Positions 9,198 to 18,934 are shown, counted from the stretch's first letter. The stretch: 64,000 bases of DNA from Thermodesulfobium acidiphilum (GCF_003057965.1 NZ_CP020921.1:1375001-1439000); one strand, 5' to 3'. Numbers and translations: made by a program. The notes: a model not told the origin generated them from the letters alone.

Positions 9198-10476
9198 CCC
9201 ACAAAAGACAAACTGTATGCTTTGTATCTATATTTAATCCTTCTTGTTTAAGAGCACCTGAAATTTGTGCCCTACATCCAGGACATCCAAGAGCTACAAC
9301 CTTTGCACCAGTATTTTTTATAGCTTCTCTCTTTCTATTAACTATGCTGGTAGAAATATCTTGATAATAAACTGTAAATCCTCCCCCCTCACCACAACAC
9401 TTTGTTGAATTTTCCATTTCCACAAATTCATAAGAAGGCATTATATCTAAAAGTTCTCTCGGCTGTTTAAACACACCTTGAAGTCTGTTTAAGTGACAGG
9501 CATCATGATAAGTTACTTTTACTTTCTCCTGTATATTTTTTGGCAACATCTTCTTCAGGTCAACCAAATGTCTCTCGGCTAAAAATTCAGATATATCATA
9601 TACCTTTGCACCAAGAGTGCTCGCATCGTCCTCTTTTGTTATCTCAGGATAAACATCTTTCAAAGCTGACCCTCCTGTAGCGCAAGAAATTATGATTGCA
9701 TCTAGCTTATACCTCTTAAATGCGCTTGAATTTTGTGCTATCTTTTGTTTCAGAGTTTCAAAATCTCCCGCACCATAATGAGGAAAACCGCAACATCCCT
9801 GACCTTTTGGAATTATTACTCTATAACCCAAAGAAAGAAGAATGTTTACCGATGCCTCAGCAACGTCCTGGAAAACACTATTTTGGGCACAACCTACAAA
9901 ATATCCAATATCTCCTAAAGGTATACCCTTCGGTTCTAGCACCTCAGGAAATCTATCCGTAAATGGTCTCGAAGGAATATCTGACAAATCCACAAAAGAA
10001 AGTCTCTCCACACTTTTTCCTAAGATTTTTGGAATCGACAAAGACCTTGCAATACTAAAGAGTTTTAATCTATTTGCAAGAGAGAGAATCCCAGTTAATG
10101 AAGAAAGCTTTCCTTCGCCTAAAAGCTTTCTGTATATCACAGATTTGATCCAGGGCATATTAAACCTTTTTACCATCTCAGCGCGTGCTGCAGCAAAAAC
10201 CTTATCAGGAGAAAGCCCTACCGGACAGGCTTGAGCACATGCGTGACAAAGCAAACATTTATTGAAAATCATTTCAATTTTATGATTTGGCTCAAGCTTA
10301 CCATGTAATAAGGCTTCTGATAGTGCAAGTTTACCTCTTGCACAACCTGTCTCAAGAGAATCCTCATAATAGACAGGACATGTACTTTGACACATTCCAC
10401 ACTTCATACACCTAATTATTTGTTCTTCATAATACCCTTCTAACAGAGGTAAAGAATTGTCATTAGATGTAGTCAA
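9163..10476 (-). CDS. glcF: Iron-sulfur subunit, GlcF-like (two 4Fe-4S motifs, two CCG domains)
   Basis: Two ferredoxin-type cysteine clusters lie near residues 22-33 (CMKCGMCQSTCP) and 73-84 (CLLCHACAQACP). Two cysteine-rich CCG domains follow: CCGFPHYG near residue 225 and CCGEGGG near residue 360. This is the layout of glycolate oxidase GlcF and of LutA/HdrD-like electron-transfer subunits. It would move electrons from the flavin subunits to quinone or another carrier. The start is TTG behind AGGAGG at 6 bases. The gene overlaps glcD upstream by 14 bases and glcE downstream by 35 bases, so translation is probably coupled and the three products form one complex. Confidence 0.88.
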   Translation of the reverse strand: MTTSNDNSLPLLEGYYEEQIIRCMKCGMCQSTCPVYYEDSLETGCARGKLALSEALLHGKLEPNHKIEMIFNKCLLCHACAQACPVGLSPDKVFAAARAEMVKRFNMPWIKSVIYRKLLGEGKLSSLTGILSLANRLKLFSIARSLSIPKILGKSVERLSFVDLSDIPSRPFTDRFPEVLEPKGIPLGDIGYFVGCAQNSVFQDVAEASVNILLSLGYRVIIPKGQGCCGFPHYGAGDFETLKQKIAQNSSAFKRYKLDAIIISCATGGSALKDVYPEITKEDDASTLGAKVYDISEFLAERHLVDLKKMLPKNIQEKVKVTYHDACHLNRLQGVFKQPRELLDIMPSYEFVEMENSTKCCGEGGGFTVYYQDISTSIVNRKREAIKNTGAKVVALGCPGCRAQISGALKQEGLNIDTKHTVCLLWDEIKKGKQNNL

Positions 10477-11869
10477 GATGAACCTCCTTAGTACTTACGA
10501 TCTTATTTGGATTTAATTTGTTATCTGGATCAAGTGCTTTCTTTATATCTCTAAAGAAACTAATACCCTCTTTTTTAAATTCATTTTCCATAAAAGGCGC
10601 TTTTACTATTCCTATTCCGTGCTCACCAGTTAAAGTGCCACCTAATTCAATACAATAATCAAATATCTCTTTGATAGCCATATCAACTTTTTTCATCTCT
10701 TCTTTGTTTCTTCTGTCAACAAGGATCGTTGGATGAAGATTTCCATCTCCAGCATGACCAAAGCTCCCTATCATTAAATTATATTTGTCCTGAATACCGT
10801 GAATCTTTTCAAGCATTTCTGAAACCTTACTCCTAGGAACAGTTGCATCTTCTAATATGGTGGTGGGTTTGAGTCTTGCAAGAACAGGCAGTGCAGCCCT
10901 TCTTGCTTCCATAAGATCTAATCTTTCTACATCATTTTTAGCAATAGAAATTGACCTTGCCCCAACATCTATACATATTTTTTCTAAAATATTTGCTGAT
11001 GCTTCCACATCTTCTGGTTCTCCATCAACTTCTATAAGTAAAAGTGCCTCAATATCTCTCGGAAGACCAATTTTTTTAAAGTCTTCTATCGCATTTATAG
11101 TAATTTTATCTAAAAATTCCATTGTAGATGGAATAATTTTGTTTTCTATAATTTTTGCTACTGCATTCCCAGCTTTAGCTACTCTATCATACAACACCAA
11201 AAAGGTTTTTCTCGCTTTTGCAGGATATATGAGTTTTACAGCTATCTTAGTTACTATTCCAAGCGTACCCTCTGAACCAACAAATAAATGAGTTAAATCA
11301 AAACCAGGAGAACCTCTCAGTGATGAAAAACTCCCCGTTGTTATAATATCCCCATTTGGAAGAACTACCTCGAGACCTATGATATAATCCTTTGTAGTAC
11401 CATATTTTAAAGCCCTAAGGCCCCCAGCACCTTCACATACACAACCACCAATAGTAGCAACTGCAAGACTTCCAGGATCTGGTGGATAAAAAAGACCTTT
11501 TTTTGCAACCTCACAATCAAGAGTTGCAGCAATTACACCTGGCTCAACAATAGCTATTCTATTTTCAACATCTATGTCAATGATTCTGTTTAACCTGTTC
11601 AATTCTATCACTATACCACCATCAACTGGAATTGAACCTCCGCTAAGGTTTGTTCCTGAACCTCTTGGATAAACGTTTATATTGTTCTTTCTAGCAAATT
11701 TTATTATCTTTGAAACCTCTTCAGGACTGTGAACAATTACAACCAGATCTGGGATTCTATGTAGCTGAGTAGCATCATAAGAATAAAGCATTAATTCACT
11801 TTCATCTACTAATACATTTGAATCCCCAACAATATCCGTTAATTCTTTTATTTTAACTTTATCCAACAA
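10463..11869 (-). CDS. glcD: FAD-linked oxidase catalytic subunit, GlcD-like (glycolate/D-lactate)
   Basis: An N-terminal FAD_binding_4 domain (YPRGSGTNLSGG, GSEGTLGIVTK) is followed by the FAD-oxidase C domain (SFGHAGDGNLHP, LTGEHGIG). This is the standard GlcD/D-lactate dehydrogenase arrangement. I place the start at TTG 11869, 7 bases after a near-perfect AGGAGGTGAT ribosome site, giving 468 residues. The open frame extends to 11938 without such a site. It is the first gene of the operon glcD-glcF-glcE-acetyl-CoA synthetase-BioD/DRTGG. The set could oxidise lactate to pyruvate, or glycolate to glyoxylate. The proximity of an acetate-forming enzyme makes lactate attractive, but this is inference. 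Confidence 0.88.
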   Translation of the reverse strand: MLDKVKIKELTDIVGDSNVLVDESELMLYSYDATQLHRIPDLVVIVHSPEEVSKIIKFARKNNINVYPRGSGTNLSGGSIPVDGGIVIELNRLNRIIDIDVENRIAIVEPGVIAATLDCEVAKKGLFYPPDPGSLAVATIGGCVCEGAGGLRALKYGTTKDYIIGLEVVLPNGDIITTGSFSSLRGSPGFDLTHLFVGSEGTLGIVTKIAVKLIYPAKARKTFLVLYDRVAKAGNAVAKIIENKIIPSTMEFLDKITINAIEDFKKIGLPRDIEALLLIEVDGEPEDVEASANILEKICIDVGARSISIAKNDVERLDLMEARRAALPVLARLKPTTILEDATVPRSKVSEMLEKIHGIQDKYNLMIGSFGHAGDGNLHPTILVDRRNKEEMKKVDMAIKEIFDYCIELGGTLTGEHGIGIVKAPFMENEFKKEGISFFRDIKKALDPDNKLNPNKIVSTKEVHLDYI

Positions 11870-12081
11870 GATATCACCTCCTGCTAGCATTTTACAACTA
11901 TTTTTATAAATAAATTGCATGTTATTAAATTCAGACAATTCGCAACATTATATGTAGTATTTCAGAATAAAATATACCAGCATATTAAAATCCCAGTTTG
12001 ATTTTATTTTTTTTGTTTAAAAATAAACTTTAATAAAAAAATTTGAAGTTAATCAAGTATCTTAAAATTCTGAACAGTTTA

Positions 12082-12768
12082 TTACTTCACTGCAATATAA
12101 ATAGTACTAACCCCCGCACACACATGTGCAATATAAACCTTTTTAAAACCTACGCGTTTTAATAAAAGGGTAATCTTTTCAGGCGATAAAAAAGCTCTAA
12201 GAGATTGCCCAAGATATTCATATTCTTCTCTACAGCCTATTTTTTCTCCAAAAAAGGGTAAAATTTTATCTAAATAAAACCAAAATAAATTTTTAAAAAT
12301 TTTTGGTTCAGAAAGTTCAAGAAAACCAAAAACTCCTGGTTTCTTTGTAATTCTATATATTTCCTTAAAAGATCTCTCTATATCTTCTAGATTCCTCACG
12401 GTATAAGAAGAAATAATCGCACCAAAGGATTCATTTTCAAAAGGCATGTCTTCAGCAAAAGATTTTACAATTTCTACATTTTTTATGTTGTTTCTCTCTA
12501 TCCTTTGCCTTAGTTTCTTAATCATATTATCGTTTATATCGAGAGCTACAACTCTAACGTCTGGATATCTTTTTTTAACCAAAAAAACCAAATCACCAGT
12601 TCCACTACCTATATCAAGGACGTCTGAGCCTTTATAAAATTTAAAAGTTTCCTTGATAAGCAAGTTTTTCCAATCCCTGTGCATACCAAGCGTCATAAAA
12701 TCATTCATATAATCGTAAACGTTCGATATCTTAGAAAACGTTTCCAGAACCAATTCTTTTTTTGGCAA
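12082..12768 (-). CDS. ubiE: Demethylmenaquinone methyltransferase (UbiE/MenG family)
   Basis: The 228-residue class I SAM-dependent methyltransferase shows the UbiE opening FSKISNVYDYMNDFMTLGMHRDWK, read in parts. It then has the SAM-binding motif DIGSGTGDL (residues about 52-60) and the family-specific ISSYTVRNLED. It methylates demethylmenaquinone to menaquinone at the membrane, and in quinone-diverse bacteria may act on related quinols. It starts one base after the stop of fabF, so it is the last gene of the lipid operon. Menaquinone use fits the glcDFE-type respiratory oxidase encoded next door. No other menaquinone genes are in the window. Confidence 0.85.
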   Translation of the reverse strand: MPKKELVLETFSKISNVYDYMNDFMTLGMHRDWKNLLIKETFKFYKGSDVLDIGSGTGDLVFLVKKRYPDVRVVALDINDNMIKKLRQRIERNNIKNVEIVKSFAEDMPFENESFGAIISSYTVRNLEDIERSFKEIYRITKKPGVFGFLELSEPKIFKNLFWFYLDKILPFFGEKIGCREEYEYLGQSLRAFLSPEKITLLLKRVGFKKVYIAHVCAGVSTIYIAVK

Positions 12769-12769
12769 T

Positions 12770-14014
12770 TTAACCTCTAAATTTCTTAATTATTAAACAA
12801 GCATTATGTCCGCCAAACCCAAAAGAATTAGATATAGCATATTCACACCTTTTCATATTCTGACCATTATTTGGTACAAGGTTCAATCCTTCAGCCTCGT
12901 CACAAGGATCTTCAAGATTAATAGTAGGAGGTACAAAGTTTTCTCTCACGGACATAATTGTAGCAATTAGTTCTACAGCACCAGCTGCACCAAGCAAATG
13001 TCCTATCATAGATTTATTTGAAGTAATAAAAATATTTTTCGCATGGTCTTTAAAAACTCTCTTTATAGCTTTTAATTCACCTTCATCACCAGCAGGGGTG
13101 CTTGTGGCATGCGCATTAACCAAATCTATCTCTTCATATGAAATGGATGCATCTCTCAAAGCTCTATTTATACACGTATATGCACCATCACCTGAAGGAT
13201 CCGGAGCTGCCATATGATATGCATCGCAGGACGCACCGTAACCCACAAGTTCGGCATAAATCTTTGCACCCCTTTTCAAAGCGTGTTCTAACTCTTCTAA
13301 AACTATTATGCCAGATCCTTCTCCCATTACAAACCCATCTCTTGATTTATCAAATGGTCTACTTGCAAGTTCTGGCGTGTCGTTTCTACAGGTAGACAAT
13401 GCTCTCATCACACAAAAACCATTTATTGCAAGTGGAGTAACAGCAGCTTCTGCCCCTCCACAAAGCATAATATCAGCATCTCCGTAAACTATACTTCTAA
13501 ATGCTTCTCCAATAGCGTGATTACTTGAAGCACAAGCTGAAACAGGCGCAAAATTAGGCCCCTTCAATCCAAATTTAATAGCTACGTATCCGGAAGCCAT
13601 ATTTACTATCATCATGGGAACCATAAATGGCGATCCTTTCATCGGTCCTTTTTCATAGAGAACCACAGCCTGTTCTTCCATAATATCTATTCCGCCAACT
13701 CCTGAACCGATACATACGCCTATATTAGATCTATCAACAATATCCAAAAGCCCTGAATCTTCAATTGCTTCTTGAGCAGCAGCCACCGCAAATTGAACAA
13801 ACTTAGAAGTACGTCTTACGTCCTTTTTATCAAAATACTTCTCAGGAGCAAAATTTCTAACTCTACCAGCAATCATAGATGGAAATTCCTGTTTAAAATC
13901 ATCAATTTTAATTATACCACTTTTCCCATTTTTAAGCATATTCCAAAACATATCTACATTATTACCAAGAGGGGTAACACAACCCATCCCTGTAACAACT
14001 ACGCGCTTTCTCAT
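12770..14014 (-). CDS. fabF: 3-oxoacyl-[ACP] synthase II
   Basis: This 414-residue thiolase-fold enzyme condenses malonyl-ACP with growing acyl-ACP in fatty acid elongation. The nucleophilic cysteine is C161 in VSACASSN. The two catalytic histidines lie in NAHATSTPAGD and in the IGHLLGAAGAVE region. The C-terminal NSFGFGGHNA motif is present. Length and motifs match FabF rather than FabB. Its ATG overlaps the stop of the fabK gene by 4 bases. The cluster supplies the elongation steps but lacks fabZ and acetyl-CoA carboxylase, which must be encoded elsewhere. Confidence 0.95.
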   Translation of the reverse strand: MRKRVVVTGMGCVTPLGNNVDMFWNMLKNGKSGIIKIDDFKQEFPSMIAGRVRNFAPEKYFDKKDVRRTSKFVQFAVAAAQEAIEDSGLLDIVDRSNIGVCIGSGVGGIDIMEEQAVVLYEKGPMKGSPFMVPMMIVNMASGYVAIKFGLKGPNFAPVSACASSNHAIGEAFRSIVYGDADIMLCGGAEAAVTPLAINGFCVMRALSTCRNDTPELASRPFDKSRDGFVMGEGSGIIVLEELEHALKRGAKIYAELVGYGASCDAYHMAAPDPSGDGAYTCINRALRDASISYEEIDLVNAHATSTPAGDEGELKAIKRVFKDHAKNIFITSNKSMIGHLLGAAGAVELIATIMSVRENFVPPTINLEDPCDEAEGLNLVPNNGQNMKRCEYAISNSFGFGGHNACLIIKKFRG

Positions 14015-14976
14015 GACAGCTCCTCCTCGGCTTCATGTACAAAATTTTCTATAATTGTCTTCACGGGAAGAATATCATTATACCTGAAAACGTTTGAACC
14101 GCTGAAGAAAAGCCCATTCTCATAATCACCAAGCCTTGCCGATTCTAGAGCTAATCTTATACAAAAAGATCGAGTACACTTTTTTATACAACCCTCACAT
14201 ACTTTCGGCTTAGGGGGATTACCTTCAATAATCTTTTTTGATAACGGGGTAAGAATAGCCCTTCCAGGAAAACCCACCGAACTCATTATCTTAACCACAT
14301 CTTCAGCTTTTGCCTCTAATAAAACCTTTTTAAAGACAGGACTAACGTCACATTCTTCTGAAAGAATAAATCTTGTAGCTACCTGAACCCCACTAGCTCC
14401 CATCTTTAAAGCTCTAGCCATTTCTTTGCCAGAATAAATTCCACCAGCTACTATAAGCGGAATAGAAATAACTTCCAAAATTTCAGGCATAATGTCCCAG
14501 GTAGATCTGTCAGTACCCAGATGACCTCCTGCTTCTGTACCTTCGAGTATTATTGCACTTGCTCCCAACTTCTCGGCAAGTTTGGCCAATTTAGCAGAAG
14601 AAACAATGGGTAAAATAGGCGTTTCAGATTCTTTAGCCCATTTATAGATGTCTCTCGAGAATCCAGCACCAGTAGCAATAAAATCGATTCCCTCTGCAAT
14701 AGCTGTCTTAACAACTCTCTCAAATTGGCTATAAGCAAACATTACATTTATACCAATAGCTCCATTACCTTCAGAGATCTCTCTTGCCAATTTGATTTGA
14801 TTTATAAGTTCTTCATCACCCATTCCAGTTGCAGCAATAATGCCACCTGCACCTTCCCTTGCCACAGCTCCTGCAAGGGGTGCAGTGGATACTCTAATAG
14901 CCATTCCCCCCTGCAAAATTGGCAGGGGGATAGTTATTTTTCCAATTTTAAGCGGTTTAAGGATACTGCTCTTCAA
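14011..14976 (-). CDS. fabK: Enoyl-[ACP] reductase II (FabK), nitronate monooxygenase-like flavoprotein
   Basis: The protein is an FMN TIM barrel of the nitronate monooxygenase/FabK family: PILQGGMA at the start, GTEAGGHLG and PLIVAGGI in the core. Its place between acpP and fabF argues for FabK, which carries out the last reduction step of fatty acid elongation. The C-terminus has four or five cysteines (CEGCIKKC, SFC) and a GLFFSGSN motif, also found in nitronate monooxygenases, so the assignment rests partly on context. I place the start at TTG 14976, 10 bases after GGGAG. The longer frame to 15012 has no ribosome site. No fabI homologue is seen here. Confidence 0.8.
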   Translation of the reverse strand: MKSSILKPLKIGKITIPLPILQGGMAIRVSTAPLAGAVAREGAGGIIAATGMGDEELINQIKLAREISEGNGAIGINVMFAYSQFERVVKTAIAEGIDFIATGAGFSRDIYKWAKESETPILPIVSSAKLAKLAEKLGASAIILEGTEAGGHLGTDRSTWDIMPEILEVISIPLIVAGGIYSGKEMARALKMGASGVQVATRFILSEECDVSPVFKKVLLEAKAEDVVKIMSSVGFPGRAILTPLSKKIIEGNPPKPKVCEGCIKKCTRSFCIRLALESARLGDYENGLFFSGSNVFRYNDILPVKTIIENFVHEAEEELS

Positions 14977-15046
14977 ATTTTGCTTACTCCCAAAAAAATT
15001 TATAATAACCAAACAAATTTTTAAATTTATTTTAAATTAAGAATTT

Positions 15047-15292
15047 CTATTCTCCTACTTTCTCGTATAGGAATTTTACAGCATCTCCAACGGTTTTAAT
15101 TTTCTCAACCTCTTTATCTGGAATTTCAACTCCGAATTCCTCCTCAAAAGCCATAACCATCTCAACTGTGTCCAAAGAGTCAGCTCCCAAATCATCAACA
15201 AAGGAAGAATTCATTTCTATTGTTCCCTCTTCTATTCCAAGCTGATTTGAAATAATCTTTTTAACTCTATCAAATATTTCATTCTCACTCAT
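15047..15292 (-). CDS. acpP: Acyl carrier protein
   Basis: This is a small acidic protein of 81 residues with the phosphopantetheine attachment motif GADSLD, serine 39. It carries acyl chains as thioesters through the FabD/H/G/K/F enzymes encoded around it. I use ATG 15292, which is 8 bases after AGGAGG. The open frame could start three codons earlier at a GTG that overlaps the ribosome site. It lies between fabG and fabK with a strong ribosome site, consistent with the high expression usual for this protein. Confidence 0.95.
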   Translation of the reverse strand: MSENEIFDRVKKIISNQLGIEEGTIEMNSSFVDDLGADSLDTVEMVMAFEEEFGVEIPDKEVEKIKTVGDAVKFLYEKVGE

Positions 15293-15313
15293 TAAGTTCA
15301 CCTCCTTTCAAAT

Positions 15314-16051
15314 TTAAAACATGCCACCATTTACAGAAATAATCTGCCCCGTCACATAATTCGCAGATTTAGCCAACCACAGTGCAACATCAGCAACGTC
15401 TTCAGGAGTACCGAGCCTACCCAAGGCAATCGATGAAAGTAGTTTGTTTTTTATCTCATCGGAAAGCCCTGATGTCATATCTGTAACAATATAACCAGGA
15501 GCAATAGAATTGACAAGTATTCCTCTTGAACCTAGTTCTTTTGCAAGAGACTTCGTCAAACCAAATAATCCTGCTTTTGAAGCAGAATAATTAGCTTGAC
15601 CTGGATTCCCTATTTGTCCAATAACTGAAGAAATATTTATAATTCTGCCACTCTTTTGTTTTATCATCCTCTTAGCAGCCTCCTTTGAACACAAAAAAGC
15701 AGCTTTAAGATTAACATCTATTACCTCATCCCATTGGGATTCTGTCATTCTTAGTATTAATGCGTCTCTAGTTATTCCAGCATTATTCACAAGGATGTCT
15801 ATTCTACCAAATAAATTATCCACTTGTTCGAAAAGCGCTTTTACTTCAGCCTCTCTTTCAACTGAAGCCTTAAAAATTTCAGCTGTACATCCCATACTGA
15901 TTAATTCTTCTTTAATTTCTTTAGCTGCCTCGTCTTTAGAAGCATAATTAATCAAAACCTTCGCTCCATCCATAGCAAAGGCTTTAGCTATAGCTTTACC
16001 TATGCCTCTGCTCGAACCAGTAACTAGAGCCACCTTTCCTTCTAATGTCAT
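15314..16051 (-). CDS. fabG: 3-oxoacyl-[ACP] reductase
   Basis: A short-chain dehydrogenase of 245 residues. It has the NADP-binding glycine motif GSSRGIG, the NNAG motif, the catalytic serine-tyrosine-lysine set (ISSVIGQIGNPGQANYSASKAG), and a C-terminal SVNGGMF. It reduces 3-oxoacyl-ACP to 3-hydroxyacyl-ACP with NADPH. ATG 16051 gives the usual N-terminus. A TTG two codons upstream, directly after the fabD stop, is an alternative with closer ribosome-site spacing. It sits between fabD and acpP. Confidence 0.94.
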   Translation of the reverse strand: MTLEGKVALVTGSSRGIGKAIAKAFAMDGAKVLINYASKDEAAKEIKEELISMGCTAEIFKASVEREAEVKALFEQVDNLFGRIDILVNNAGITRDALILRMTESQWDEVIDVNLKAAFLCSKEAAKRMIKQKSGRIINISSVIGQIGNPGQANYSASKAGLFGLTKSLAKELGSRGILVNSIAPGYIVTDMTSGLSDEIKNKLLSSIALGRLGTPEDVADVALWLAKSANYVTGQIISVNGGMF

Positions 16052-16057
16052 ATTCAA

Positions 16058-16948
16058 TCACTCTCCATCCAAGGCACTACACTCTAGCTTAGTCCAGCGC
16101 CTTAACATTGTTGTAAGGATATTTTTTGGACCCACTTCAACACAATTTTCATATCCATCACGAATAATATTCTCAATAGTATCAATCCATTTTACCGGAC
16201 TGATTATTTGCTTTGATAAAATATCTGGAATACATTTAGTATCTTTGTAAGGAAGCCCATCAATATTTTTATAAACTGGCACTTTAAAATCTTTAAACTC
16301 CAGACTCTCTAAAAATTTTTTAAACTCTTTTGCTGCGTCTTCCATAAGAGGAGAGTGAAATGCACCTTCGACCTTTAACTTTATAGCCTTCTTTATATTA
16401 AATTTTTTGTAATTTTCCAAAACCCAGCCTATTGCATCATTTTCACCAGAAATTACTATTTGTTGAGTAGAATTTTCATTTGCTACAACACATATTCCGA
16501 AACGTGAAGCTTCTTTGCAAATATGTTCAATCATCTCCCTTTCAAATCCGAGCAAAGCTACCATACTACCTCCATATCTTGCAGCACATTCGCCCATAAG
16601 ATGACCTCTAATATACACGCATCTCAGAGCATCTTTAAAGGAAAGAACATCTGCAGCAACCAAGGCTCCATATTCTCCAAGGCTGTGGCCAGCAGACGCC
16701 TCAAAGTTAAAGCCTCTATCGCTTAGATCTTTCAAAAAACCTAAGCTCGTTACTAAAATAGCAACCTGTGAAACATTGGTAGGCAGTAAAGACTCTTCAG
16801 ATGTTGACATTAATTTTAATATATTTGTCAAATTTAAATCTTCCAATATCTTTCTTACAAATTCTTGAGACTTCTCGCTCAACTTTAAGTGCATATTCAA
16901 ATATTGCGAGCCTTGCCCTGGAAAAAGCAAAACAGTTTTTTTACTCAT
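16058..16948 (-). CDS. fabD: Malonyl-CoA:ACP transacylase
   Basis: This 296-residue acyltransferase has the N-terminal GQGSQ motif and the nucleophile elbow GHSLGEY with serine 89. A GAFHSPLM segment supplies the catalytic histidine. It loads malonyl groups onto acyl carrier protein. Its start overlaps the fabH stop by 4 bases (ATGA-type), which indicates coupled translation. The length is slightly under the E. coli enzyme but complete in all motifs. Confidence 0.94.
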   Translation of the reverse strand: MSKKTVLLFPGQGSQYLNMHLKLSEKSQEFVRKILEDLNLTNILKLMSTSEESLLPTNVSQVAILVTSLGFLKDLSDRGFNFEASAGHSLGEYGALVAADVLSFKDALRCVYIRGHLMGECAARYGGSMVALLGFEREMIEHICKEASRFGICVVANENSTQQIVISGENDAIGWVLENYKKFNIKKAIKLKVEGAFHSPLMEDAAKEFKKFLESLEFKDFKVPVYKNIDGLPYKDTKCIPDILSKQIISPVKWIDTIENIIRDGYENCVEVGPKNILTTMLRRWTKLECSALDGE

Positions 16949-17925
16949 AAAGATATCAACCCCGATCCAAATGCAAAACCTGCACCAAATGCGGCAAGAA
17001 CTATCTTATCGCCTGCCTTGATAACACCAGATCTATAAGCTTCATCAATAGCAATAGGAATTGACGCTGCTGAAGTATTACCAAAGCGCTCTACGTTAAC
17101 ATAAAACTTTTCACTTTCTAATTTAAGATGCTTTCTTACTGACTCTATTATCCTCTTATTTGCCTGATGAGGAATAATCTTTGATATGTCATCAAAGCTT
17201 AACTTAGATTCTTCAATAACATTCTTCACAGATTGAACCATAGACCTTACAGCGAATTTAAAAACCTCCTGTCCGTTCATTTGTATAGTTGGCAATCTTT
17301 TTTGAAAAGTTTCAAAGCGATCATGATTACTAGAACCACTCCCTGATATCTTAAGGTGATCTGCACCGCTTCCATCACTTCCCAAAAAAAACCACCACTC
17401 ATTACCGGGCTTACTCTTCAAAATACAGGCGCCTGCACCATCACCAAAAAGTATTGCTGTTTTTCGGTCAGACCAGTCAATAAATCTTGTAAGAATATCT
17501 GCTCCAACAACTGCAACACACTTATAAGAATCATTTTGTATAAATTGCGATCCCACACAAAGAGCATATACGAAACCAGTACATGCCAGTGACAAATCAA
17601 AAGCAGCAGCTCTTTTTGCCCCAATAGCATCCTGTACAATACAGGCAGTAGCAGGAAAAAGCATGTCTGGAGAAGACGTTGCCACAATAATTAGATCAAT
17701 CTCATCGGGATTTACATCCCCTAATTTCATTGCATTTTGTAAAGCAGTGATAGCCAGATTAGAGGTTTTTTCACCTCTACACGCAACGTGCCTTTTTAAA
17801 ATACCAGTTCTCTCTTTTATCCACTCATCTGAGGTCAAAACCATACCTTCAAGCTCGAAATTTGTAACTACGCCTTCAGGTACACATGAGCCCCAACCAT
17901 ATATCCCTACGTCCTTAACTTTCAC
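16945..17925 (-). CDS. fabH: 3-oxoacyl-[ACP] synthase III
   Basis: The 326-residue initiating condensing enzyme has the active cysteine C115 in LACTGF, the histidine in IPHQANKRI, and the asparagine in FGNTSAASIP. It joins acetyl-CoA or a branched acyl-CoA to malonyl-ACP to start fatty acid synthesis. The start is GTG at 17925, inside the last codons of plsX (11-base overlap). The ribosome site is poor, so translation probably depends on plsX. Confidence 0.93.
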   Translation of the reverse strand: MKVKDVGIYGWGSCVPEGVVTNFELEGMVLTSDEWIKERTGILKRHVACRGEKTSNLAITALQNAMKLGDVNPDEIDLIIVATSSPDMLFPATACIVQDAIGAKRAAAFDLSLACTGFVYALCVGSQFIQNDSYKCVAVVGADILTRFIDWSDRKTAILFGDGAGACILKSKPGNEWWFFLGSDGSGADHLKISGSGSSNHDRFETFQKRLPTIQMNGQEVFKFAVRSMVQSVKNVIEESKLSFDDISKIIPHQANKRIIESVRKHLKLESEKFYVNVERFGNTSAASIPIAIDEAYRSGVIKAGDKIVLAAFGAGFAFGSGLISL

Positions 17926-18910
17926 CTACAATTTTTACCTTTTCTATTAAATTTTCAGAACAAAGTTTTACAGTCTGTAATATAGCATTCTTTGCAGCAA
18001 TACGTCCACTTCTTCCGTGACCAATTAAAAAGACTTTTTTTACTCCTAAAAGAGGAGCAGCTCCATAATTAGAATAATCAGCACGCTTTACTATTCTTGC
18101 CAAAGCTGGATACAAAAGCATTCCCCCTAATCTTGTCATAAAATTTTGTCTTATAGCGTCTCTCATTTCATATCTTAAATAATCTGAGACTCCTTCTGTA
18201 GTTTTTAAAAAAATATTTCCAATAAAGCCATCACAAACTAGAATATTGCACTTCCCAAAAAAAGCATCCTTACCTTCCATATTGCCAACAAAATTAATAT
18301 CACTTTTCGAAAGAAGCTCGTAAGACTCTTGTCTTAGTCTATCTCCCTTACTCTTTTCTTCCCCCACATTAAAAAGACCGACGCTTGGATCTTCAAAACC
18401 AAGAAATTTCATATATACACTACCCATTCTAGCAAAATCTAGAATATTTTTGGGCTTTACATCAACATTTGCTCCAGCATCAATTAGAAGAAATCCTCCC
18501 CGCTTCGAGGGCAAAAGAACGCCTATCGCAGGCCTTTCAATCCCTTTCAACCTACCTATTCCTAATGTACCTGCAACCAAGCATCCACCTGTACTACCAA
18601 GAGATACACAACCAGAAGCAACTCCTTCATTAACTAACTCTATCATCTTATGCAAATTAGATCCCCTTTTTTCTTTCCAAGCTTTTACAGGTTCGTCGTC
18701 CATTTCAAAAACTTTTTCGCAAATAATTTCTTTTAATCTATCTGAAGACAAAAAGGGATATAAAACTTTTTGATATCTATCAAAAATTTCTTTTGTGGCT
18801 ACAGCATAAGTAACAAAATCCGATCTCGCCTCCATTGCAAGCACGAGACCGCGCACAGTTTCTTCAGGTGCCCTATCTCCGCCTAAAAGGTCAAAAGCTA
18901 TAGAAATCAA
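17915..18910 (-). CDS. plsX: Phosphate acyltransferase PlsX
   Basis: The 331-residue protein begins with the PlsX signature AFDLLGGDRAPEE. It also contains GSTGGCLVAGTL, VCDGFIGNIFLKTTEG and the NYGAAPLLGV motif. PlsX converts acyl-ACP to acyl-phosphate for phospholipid synthesis at the membrane. It follows rpmF, as in many bacteria where rpmF-plsX-fab forms a conserved growth-linked operon. The start codon is TTG at 18910. Confidence 0.93.
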   Translation of the reverse strand: MISIAFDLLGGDRAPEETVRGLVLAMEARSDFVTYAVATKEIFDRYQKVLYPFLSSDRLKEIICEKVFEMDDEPVKAWKEKRGSNLHKMIELVNEGVASGCVSLGSTGGCLVAGTLGIGRLKGIERPAIGVLLPSKRGGFLLIDAGANVDVKPKNILDFARMGSVYMKFLGFEDPSVGLFNVGEEKSKGDRLRQESYELLSKSDINFVGNMEGKDAFFGKCNILVCDGFIGNIFLKTTEGVSDYLRYEMRDAIRQNFMTRLGGMLLYPALARIVKRADYSNYGAAPLLGVKKVFLIGHGRSGRIAAKNAILQTVKLCSENLIEKVKIVGES

Positions 18911-18934
18911 GTTGTTATGATCTTATCCTAATAT

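Noticed and set aside
14011..14976. True nitronate monooxygenase instead of FabK
   Set aside because: Position between acpP and fabF favours FabK; kept as an alternative because of the cysteine-rich tail.
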